Shown here: positions 58,171 to 64,000 of the stretch, in pieces
Layout: every line of letters starts with the position of its first letter
Position numbering within the stretch: position 1 is the first letter of the stretch
Position numbers and translations under genes: made by a program
NCBI RefSeq assembly: GCF_004114615.1
Contig: NZ_CP035300.1
Coordinates: forward strand, 620,001-684,000
Direction of reading: 5' to 3'
Length of the DNA: 64,000 nucleotides
DNA from: Dyella sp. M7H15-1
Lineage (GTDB): Bacteria > Pseudomonadota > Gammaproteobacteria > Xanthomonadales > Rhodanobacteraceae
The notes under the pieces: generated by a model
The model's input: only the letters and a program-made list of their open reading frames with translations
Database searches by the model: none
What the model was told of the DNA's origin: nothing

Positions 58171-58644
58171 TTACGGAGACGGTCGCTGATGTCATGCCCA
58201 ACAGAATCGCCGACAACACCGAGCGAAAGGCGGTCGTGGCATAGCTGCGGTTGATTCTGCGCTTTTCCGGAAAATGGGCCTCTTTGTGAGCCTTGGCCGT
58301 GACTAACGCATGCAGGTTGTCACACATGACTTTGGCGTCCAGATCCTGTATCACGGCCAGTTGCGACAGACCCGAGACATGTTCCAGATGGAGGCGATGT
58401 TTGAGGCGTTTGAACGCTTCTTCGATACGCCAGCGCGGGTGATACAAATCGCCAAAGGCCTTGGCTGGAAACAGGCTCCGATCAAAGAGCGTGGTCATGA
58501 GCACACGCACGCGACCGGCCGAAGCGACATGGCGCACCCCGCGCACTTTCATGGGTGTGGCAGTGACATTCATAGTCTGCGACATCCTTGGGATTGGGTG
58601 GTTGACTCAAATCAACGCGTTGCGCTTAACTTGCGTAGATTGGA
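58171..58644 (-). mobile_element. Remnant of an IS4-type transposase gene between the duplicated units
   Basis: A frame at 58585-58151 encodes the end of an IS4-type DDE transposase: 'YHPRWRIEEAFKRLKHRLHL' carries the Y(2)R(3)E(6)K signature, preceded by 'VLMTTLFDRSLFPAKAFGDL'. The first two catalytic Asp regions are missing. The remnant lies exactly between units A and B, so it may mark the junction of the duplication. Confidence 0.75.
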
Positions 58645-58687
58645 ATCTGGGCGTCAACCTTGGCGATCACGCAGTTCAAATGACTGA

Positions 58688-60604
58688 TTATTGCCCTATG
58701 AAAGTATCTTTCGCCATGCTGCCCAAAAGTTTCATTGCATATTCAGCCATTTCTGTCCTGGTTATTCCTACATTATGAAGATCGTCAGGGAACATCTTTT
58801 TCATCAATTGATATGCTTCCATGGCGACACTAGTTCCGCTTTTTTTTAGATTCCAAATGCCAGTCATGTCCAATGTATCGTTGGTAACTACAATTCTAGC
58901 TACATCGAGACAATACGTAGCAAGTGTCTCCTTGATGGCTTCGTCTTTCTCCTTTCTAGTCAACGATGGACTAGCGTTGAGCCCGTTAATCATGCTTATG
59001 ACTGCAGTTCTATACATCTGACCACGTGGAATAGCGGCGATTGTCTCAGGGCTTCCGCCTAACATATGAAATGCATCAAGAGCAATGATTAGATGATCAG
59101 GTTGCTGCTTCTTCCCAGCTACGCGTTGGATTTTAAAATCATCACCTGCAATAGTGGCTTTGTGATTTTTTATAGGTTCTAGTAGATTTTTTTCAGCGTC
59201 TTGCTGTGCTTCACTTAATGAGTAATCTAATGAATGAACACCCAATTCATGTGCAACCATGCCTATAATCGATCCCATTCCCTCGTAAATATGGGTTTCG
59301 CTTACATTTATTTGAATAACGTTACCTATTTGTGATGTAAAAGCACTTTCCTTCATGCGGCCATCATGAATATTGATGCGAATCGTTGGCTGCGTTGGGC
59401 TTTGCATGGCATTGATGGCGCTTAGCAAACATAATCCAATAGTTTCTAATTTTTCCGAGTTAACTTCTTTGCCACTTTGTGTGATGTGAAAGCTTATACC
59501 TGTACACTTGATAGATTGCGGAGTAATGTCCTTGGAAAATTTTAGAGAACGCATCTTAGGATAGTCAGGAAGACTTTTTGCAAAATTTTCACGGCGATGC
59601 ATGAGCTCCTTTGCAAGGATAAAAGCCGTTGTTCCGTTCTCACGTAAAGAAGAGTGCATACACGCGTCGAGGTAATTATTTAACTGTTCATCTGTCCATT
59701 TTTTGATGCCAGGATGAGCGAACTCCTCGCGCATGACCTTATTTACTTCGGCTTGTGATGGCCGTGGAAGTGACAGGACTCTATCAATATTAGGATTGAT
59801 GAGTGACGCATATGTTTCACAATTTTCATCCGTGGCATATCTTGCAAAGTCTATCGCTGCATGGATATCTGCCCCGTCTTTGCTAATAAATGCGTGAAGG
59901 AGCAAACATTTTTGTTTTATAGTGGAGAAATATTTCTCCGACAATTGCCCATCATGGGGAGGTGCCCAAGTATTTAGCTTATTCATCAACGTTGTATCAG
60001 TAACCAATTTGTGCGCTGGCGTTGATTGGTTTTCGCACGCATCGTGTAAGGACTGCTCTTTTGCCTCTATGGTTTCTTGCTTGGGCACGCAATCCGTCGT
60101 TTGTCGCATAGGGATTGCTTGTTGGATGTCTGGACATGAATATTTATGATTGTCTATTATGCAAGATGGGTCATAATCTGATGGCGTTAATGCCTCTTCG
60201 TTTTCGAAGAGTGGATCATCATTTTTACTCAAGCGATAGTACGCTATGAGAGGGTCGGTTAAGATGGACATTCTTAATTCTTGAATATTAAAACGTCCAA
60301 CGTGCAGTGCCTTCTCTTGCGAATCCTCCCTTTGCGCATGGCTAACATACACGTTGCCATTACTTTCCCACAAACAATAACGATGCCCATCGAGCTGAAA
60401 ATGGATATCTGAATCATTGCTTGACCTTAGGATGTCCTTCATTAAAATTTTGACATCTTCGGGATGCTTGGATGTGGCCATGACATGGCCCGGACTTTTA
60501 GATATCTCATAAATGAGATCGCTGACTTTGTCTAATTTGTGTTCATGCGACTTATTCGAAGCCGAAGTGGGTGGTATATGATGATTATATGCACGAATTT
60601 CCAT
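58688..60604 (-). CDS. Large AT-rich-island protein, paralogue B (unknown function)
   Basis: A 638-residue paralogue of the 55827-57731 product, same strand. The C-terminal 400 residues are almost unchanged, including 'VAHELGVHSLDYSL', 'HLIIALDAFHMLGGSPETIA' and 'LTRKEKDEAIKETLATYCLD'. The N-terminal domain and the linker (about 100-190) differ more, with several insertions and deletions. Both frames remain open, so selection has probably kept both. No signal peptide or membrane helix. Function unknown; a translocated effector or intracellular toxin are possibilities from composition and context only. Confidence 0.72.
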   Translation of the reverse strand: MEIRAYNHHIPPTSASNKSHEHKLDKVSDLIYEISKSPGHVMATSKHPEDVKILMKDILRSSNDSDIHFQLDGHRYCLWESNGNVYVSHAQREDSQEKALHVGRFNIQELRMSILTDPLIAYYRLSKNDDPLFENEEALTPSDYDPSCIIDNHKYSCPDIQQAIPMRQTTDCVPKQETIEAKEQSLHDACENQSTPAHKLVTDTTLMNKLNTWAPPHDGQLSEKYFSTIKQKCLLLHAFISKDGADIHAAIDFARYATDENCETYASLINPNIDRVLSLPRPSQAEVNKVMREEFAHPGIKKWTDEQLNNYLDACMHSSLRENGTTAFILAKELMHRRENFAKSLPDYPKMRSLKFSKDITPQSIKCTGISFHITQSGKEVNSEKLETIGLCLLSAINAMQSPTQPTIRINIHDGRMKESAFTSQIGNVIQINVSETHIYEGMGSIIGMVAHELGVHSLDYSLSEAQQDAEKNLLEPIKNHKATIAGDDFKIQRVAGKKQQPDHLIIALDAFHMLGGSPETIAAIPRGQMYRTAVISMINGLNASPSLTRKEKDEAIKETLATYCLDVARIVVTNDTLDMTGIWNLKKSGTSVAMEAYQLMKKMFPDDLHNVGITRTEMAEYAMKLLGSMAKDTFIGQ

Positions 60605-60702
60605 GGTTTATATTTTAAATACGACTATCGTTAATATATGAGATTATTTGAAATTGAAATTACAATGATGAAAGGCAGCGGATTAGCTAGACAGAAATAG
60701 TG

Positions 60703-60881
60703 CAATGCTCCGAACTTAAAGTTCATGCTTGTGCCATTTCGGAGCGCAAAGCGAATCATCCCGCGACTTTTAGCACGAAGGCACTAGTTCCATCTTTCGC
60801 TGAGGCGCTTTACAACAGCGAAGCTGGTCAATGACGAAAGATAATCTTCGGTGACTGGTCGTTCTTAAGTTCGGAGCATTG
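60703..60881. mobile_element. 179-bp MITE with 9-bp target duplication
   Basis: Inverted ends CAATGCTCCGAACTTAA (60703) and TTAAGTTCGGAGCATTG (ending 60881), with no coding capacity. Flanks are GAAATAGTG (60694-60702) and GAAATGGTG (60882-60890), an imperfect 9-bp duplication. Unit A lacks the insert at the matching place, which gives a near-empty site. Confidence 0.82.
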
Positions 60882-61040
60882 GAAATGGTGGGATATAGAG
60901 CATTATAATGTTGTTTGACAGTCCATCATGGTTAAAGGAAATCTTTTCCGCCGATAATTTTCGGTCGGCGCACGTATCTAACCAATACTTTAAAGTGACC
61001 GCCTTGAGTTAAATATCAGGGGAATACCCCATTTCACGGC

Positions 61041-61180
61041 GCTAAGCTGAACCTGAACGTCACCCATTTGACGAACCGCAAGGGCGATTACCCAGTGTCG
61101 GTGGCGCGGCTTCTAGCATCTACAACACCCATTCGATCGCGCCGCGACAATATTTCCTTAGGTGCTCGACCCAATTCTGA
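61041..61180 (+). pseudogene. C-terminal remnant of a TonB-dependent receptor (unit B)
   Basis: Same remnant as in unit A: 'KLNLNVTHLTNRKG', frameshift, 'AASSIYNTHSIAPRQYFLRC' and the ending '...STQF' before a stop at 61178-61180. It indicates that a receptor gene once stood upstream of the glpQ-like gene. Confidence 0.6.
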
Positions 61181-61251
61181 CGGCCGCTTCTCATTATCGA
61201 TAGTGCTGGCGACCCGCCAGCACGTTATGCTTTCTGCTACGGAGTTGAGAT

Positions 61252-62361
61252 ATGCGGTACGTCCCTTTATGGATTACAGTCGTGTTGGCGCTGGGATCCA
61301 TGACGACACAAGCGATGGAAAAACCCCTGGCTTCCAAGGTGCTGGTCATCGGCCATCGCGGTGCGAGCGCAATGCGCCCCGAACATACGCTGGCCTCGTA
61401 CGGCAAGGCGATCGCGGATGGTGCCGACTATATTGAACCGGATCTGGTGATGACCAAGGATGGCGTGATGGTGGCACGCCACGAGAACGAGATCAGTGGT
61501 ACTACCGACGTGGCCGATCATCCGGAATTCGCCGCACGGAAGATCACCAAGACCATCGACGGCAAGACCGTCACTGGCTGGTTCACCGAGGACTTCACGC
61601 TGGCCGAATTGAAGACCTTGCGTGCGCGCGAACGGTTGCCGCAGTTACGCGGCACCCGGTATGACGGCGAGTTCCAGATTCCCACGCTGGACGAAATCAT
61701 CGACTTCGTCGCTGCCGAATCAGCGGTGGTCGGTCGGCCCGTTGGCATCATTCCGGAAATCAAGCACGGCACGTACTTCCAAAAGCTTGGCCTGCCGATG
61801 GAGGACAAGCTGCTCGCCACAGTAGCTGCGCATAGCTACACGCGCAGTGCGCCGGTCGAGATCCAGTCGTTCGAGATCGCTAATCTCAAGTATTTGCACG
61901 CCAAGCTGGGCGGCGTACAAGCTCGTCGTGAGCACCCGAATATGCGCCTGTTGCAGTTGATCGAGGACGAGGCGAAAGCACAGCCTTATGATGTGGTCGT
62001 GTCCGGCGGCATGCTTACCTATGGTGACATGATGACACCGGCTGGATTGCGCGAGATTGCCAACTATGCCGATGCCGTCGGCCCATCGACGCGCTCGATC
62101 ATTCCGTTGCGTGCCAATGGCACGCTAGGAAAGCCTACGACCTTGGTACACGATGCGCATGCTGCGGGGTTGGAGCTTCATCCCTACACTTTCCGTCCAG
62201 AGAATAAGTTCATCGCGAAGAATTTCTGGCACGGTAGTGACCCGAAAACCTTCAACGAATCCGGTTCGATCGCAGAGATTCGCGCTTATCTGAACACCGG
62301 CATCGATGCGTTCTTCACCGACGATCCCGCGGTTGGTCGCGAGGCGTTGGATAAGCGCTGA
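61252..62361 (+). CDS. glpQ: Exported glycerophosphodiester phosphodiesterase
   Basis: Hydrolyses deacylated phospholipid headgroup diesters to glycerol-3-phosphate and an alcohol. The 369 residues have a signal peptide (cut near 'TTQA', residue 20) and the GDPD signature 'VIGHRGASAMRPEHTLASY' (about 32-50; catalytic His) with 'YIEPDLVMTKDGVMVARHE' (second His and acidic metal ligands) and 'IPEIKHGTYF'. Length and export match periplasmic GlpQ. Its upstream region is duplicated at the end of unit A, where it leads to no gene. Confidence 0.92.
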   Translation: MRYVPLWITVVLALGSMTTQAMEKPLASKVLVIGHRGASAMRPEHTLASYGKAIADGADYIEPDLVMTKDGVMVARHENEISGTTDVADHPEFAARKITKTIDGKTVTGWFTEDFTLAELKTLRARERLPQLRGTRYDGEFQIPTLDEIIDFVAAESAVVGRPVGIIPEIKHGTYFQKLGLPMEDKLLATVAAHSYTRSAPVEIQSFEIANLKYLHAKLGGVQARREHPNMRLLQLIEDEAKAQPYDVVVSGGMLTYGDMMTPAGLREIANYADAVGPSTRSIIPLRANGTLGKPTTLVHDAHAAGLELHPYTFRPENKFIAKNFWHGSDPKTFNESGSIAEIRAYLNTGIDAFFTDDPAVGREALDKR

Positions 62362-62500
62362 TCAATGCTGCAAAAAGTGCTGCTGGAGAATAACGACTCA
62401 AAATGGATACGCGCTCGACAGCGTAGGCTGCTCAAATCAGGCACCTTCTGGCATAGATATAGAAAGTGGACTCACAAGTGGAGCCGGGTAAGATGTGCTC

Positions 62501-62713
62501 ATGCTCCCCAAAACCATCCCCATCAAGCAGTACCCAGAACTGCGCTTGGCCGCCCGGCATCTCCCCGAGAATGCCCGCGTGACACCAGCGGAGGCGCTGG
62601 CCTTGTACGAGCGTGGGTGGCGCGGGATCGATCGGCAGCACATGCAGCCCACCGAACAAGCGCTCCTCAACCGCCTCATCAAGGAAGTGGGACATGGCGT
62701 CTTTAACGGTTAA
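62501..62713 (+). CDS. Small protein upstream of the AbiE-like toxin, probable antitoxin
   Basis: A 70-residue protein ('MLPKTIPIKQYPELRLAARH') with a helix-rich C-terminus ('TPAEALALYERGWRGIDRQH', 'EQALLNRLIKEVGHGVFNG'). It overlaps the next gene by 20 bases, a coupling typical of toxin-antitoxin pairs. It is shorter than the classical AbiEi antitoxin and has no recognisable winged helix. Assignment rests on position. Confidence 0.65.
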   Translation: MLPKTIPIKQYPELRLAARHLPENARVTPAEALALYERGWRGIDRQHMQPTEQALLNRLIKEVGHGVFNG

Positions 62714-63431
62714 CCGGGCGCACCACCAACGCATCATGACCGCGCTGCGCGCGTTCGACCCCGAGGTGCTGATCAGGTGCTCGTGCTACTTCGCCGGCGG
62801 AACCGCGATTGCGCTTCTGGCCGGCGAGCATCGCGAGTCGGTGGACATCGACTTCCTTTGCACCACCCGCGATGGTATGCGCCAACTGCGCACCACGGTG
62901 ACGAGCAACAGCCTCGGCGATCTGCTTCGCGCCGAGGCACAACTCCCCCTGATGCGAGAGGTCATGGCCGACCGCTACGGTGTGCGCACCGTTGTGTGGG
63001 TGGACGGCGCTCCGATCAAACTTGAACTCGTCCACGAAGATCGCATCGATGTGACCGGTGGGATGATCGATACACTACCCGTGCCGGTATTGAGTCGCAC
63101 GGACCTCTACGCCGAAAAACTCCTGGCCAACACCGATCGTGGAACCGATCAGGCCGTGCTCTATCGAGACATGATCGATCTGACAGTCATGATCAACGCC
63201 TGGGGCCCGATACCCACGGCAGCATGGCAGAAAGCGCGCGGGGCGTATGGTCAAAAAATCGACCAGGCGTTCGAGGTGGTACAAGCATTCCTACGTGCTC
63301 ACCCGGAGAAATGGAAGGAGGCGTGTCAGCGCATGCATATCGACATGGACTGGCAATACAAAATTGGCCAAGCGATCGGCATTCCACGGCATGCGTACCG
63401 CAAGGATCCGGAATCCGGTCGCTCGATCTGA
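62694..63431 (+). CDS. AbiEii/AbiGii-type nucleotidyltransferase toxin
   Basis: A 245-residue protein with the minimal-nucleotidyltransferase motif 'YFAGGTAIALL' followed by 'ESVDIDFLC' (GG...DxD, about 32-56), 'PIKLELVHEDRI' and 'LSRTDLYAEKLLANTDRGTD' with 'YRDMIDLTVM', the conserved blocks of the AbiEii/COG2253 family. Related toxins modify tRNA or act in phage abortive infection. ATG 62694 lies inside the preceding small gene. No membrane segment. Confidence 0.82.
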   Translation: MASLTVNRAHHQRIMTALRAFDPEVLIRCSCYFAGGTAIALLAGEHRESVDIDFLCTTRDGMRQLRTTVTSNSLGDLLRAEAQLPLMREVMADRYGVRTVVWVDGAPIKLELVHEDRIDVTGGMIDTLPVPVLSRTDLYAEKLLANTDRGTDQAVLYRDMIDLTVMINAWGPIPTAAWQKARGAYGQKIDQAFEVVQAFLRAHPEKWKEACQRMHIDMDWQYKIGQAIGIPRHAYRKDPESGRSI

Positions 63432-63620
63432 TCCGAATGGACGGCCCAGCGGCTCGTCCTAAACAGCTACATGTGGCCCGGTGGGATTAAGGCAACGCTG
63501 AAGCTGCGCGAGAGATCGTCAGTGCCGGCGAAGGGAATGAATAAGGTTTCGAAGCGTGAAGCATATGCCGCCGTGATTCACAAAAATTTAGGTCGCTAGA
63601 AAGTTCAACAGAGTCCAACC
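63432..63620. other. Short non-coding gap
   Basis: No supported gene. It contains the 16-base string TTAAGGCAACGCTGAA (63487-63502), which also occurs at 47216-47231 and, inverted, at 26853-26868. Confidence 0.5.
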
Positions 63621-64000
63621 ATGCCCAAAACTTACGACCAGGCGTATTTCGACAAGTGGTATCGCGATCCCAAGCATGCCGTCACCTCCACGGCGACCCT
63701 GAAGCGCAAGGTCGCGATGGTGGTGGCGCAGGCTGAGTATTACCTGGGCCGGCCGGTCCGCAACGTGCTGGATATCGGCTGCGGAGAGGGTGTATGGCGC
63801 GCACCATTGCGTGCGCTGCGGCCGGATATCCATTACCGCGGACTGGATTCCAGCGAATATGTGGTGAGGCGCTTTGGGCACAGCCGCAATATCGGCCTTG
63901 CGCGCTTCAGCCAATTGGCCCAACTGCGTTTCGATGCGCGTTTCGATGTGATCGTGTGCACGGATGTATTGCATTACCTGAAGCCAGTGGAGATCAGGGC
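63621..64000 (+). CDS. SAM-dependent methyltransferase (partial, cut by window end)
   Basis: An open frame from ATG 63621 to the window edge. The product ('MPKTYDQAYFDKWYRDPKHA') shows class I methyltransferase motifs: 'VRNVLDIGCGEGVWRAPLRA' (SAM-binding, about 49-68), 'YRGLDSSEYVV' and 'FDVIVCTDVLHYLKP'. The opposite-strand frame here is a shadow. The C-terminus and the substrate cannot be judged. Confidence 0.85.
   Translation, partial: MPKTYDQAYFDKWYRDPKHAVTSTATLKRKVAMVVAQAEYYLGRPVRNVLDIGCGEGVWRAPLRALRPDIHYRGLDSSEYVVRRFGHSRNIGLARFSQLAQLRFDARFDVIVCTDVLHYLKPVEIR

Larger units (their letters stand above)
60605..61251. other. Intergenic region between paralogue B and the glpQ-like gene
   Basis: 647 bases between divergent genes. 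It contains the MITE (60703-60881), the receptor-tail remnant (61041-61180) and the promoter region of the glpQ-like gene; much of it recurs at 57732-58170. Confidence 0.7.
58645..61256. repeat. Duplicated island, unit B
   Basis: Second copy of the segment at 55784-58170, longer by a 179-bp MITE plus its target duplication. Its right edge runs directly into the glpQ-like gene (ATG 61252), so unit B is probably the original position. Confidence 0.85.

Noticed and set aside
57966-58244. A 92-codon plus-strand frame beginning in the receptor remnant
   Set aside because: It follows the wrong frame after the remnant's frameshift and runs into the IS4-type remnant; a product of chance.

Overview
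The window reads as a chromosomal segment of a GC-rich gammaproteobacterium of the Xanthomonadales, most likely Rhodanobacteraceae (Dyella/Rhodanobacter/Luteibacter type). The basis is gene content and order (rpsA-ihfB, lapA-lapB, a WecA-like and a WbpM-like gene, galU, scpA-scpB-rluB, bpt, mfd), protein style and intergenic palindromes typical of that group. The genus assignment is inference.

Layout. 1-2087: rpsA and ihfB. 2170-11539: a Tn3-family transposon with about 40-bp inverted repeats and a 6-bp direct repeat. It carries tnpA, a damaged tnpS/tnpT resolution system, a recombination core site, a nested IS5-family copy and a three-gene secreted-protein cassette. 11747-18630: lapA, lapB, a surface-polysaccharide block (WecA-like, WbpM-like, galU), an oxidoreductase and a CsaA-like gene. 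18688-22339: tRNA-Pro, hisS and a histidine ammonia-lyase-like gene. 22443-28907: minus-strand housekeeping genes (rluB, scpB, scpA, bpt, tesB) plus a PilZ gene. 28938-34303: amidase, a serine-hydrolase homologue with altered catalytic motifs, a small alpha/beta hydrolase, rlmKL and a Gly/Tyr-rich exported protein. 34358-38496: egtB-egtD (ergothioneine) between two same-orientation copies of the 845-bp IS. 38942-41575: a secreted tandem-repeat protein. 41813-50446: mfd, GNAT, rlmJ, an EamA transporter and an AsmA-like protein. 50717-55535: a small exported protein, a glycosyltransferase-like and sulfotransferase-like pair, and a frameshifted autotransporter. 55784-61256: a duplicated AT-rich island holding two large paralogues of unknown function, remnants of a TonB-dependent receptor, a transposase remnant and a MITE. 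61252-64000: glpQ-like phosphodiesterase, an AbiE-like nucleotidyltransferase toxin pair, and a methyltransferase cut by the window edge.

How it fits together. The backbone is translation and RNA modification (S1, HisS, RluB, RlmKL, RlmJ, Bpt), chromosome segregation (ScpAB), repair (Mfd) and envelope building (LapAB, polysaccharide genes, AsmA). The accessory part is rich in recent insertions: three near-identical IS copies, one of which broke tnpT and one of which sits exactly in the egtD stop codon; a Tn3-family element that separates ihfB from lapAB; a MITE inserted in one of two duplicated units; and decayed genes (tnpS, tnpT, autotransporter, TonB receptor tails).

Best candidates for something undescribed: (1) the transposon cassette 5516-7575, which encodes an exported transglutaminase-like protein, a signal-peptide-bearing orphan of an Rhs C-terminal metzincin-like domain, and a small exported two-cysteine protein that could be its partner; (2) the tandem AT-rich paralogues at 55827-57731 and 58688-60604.
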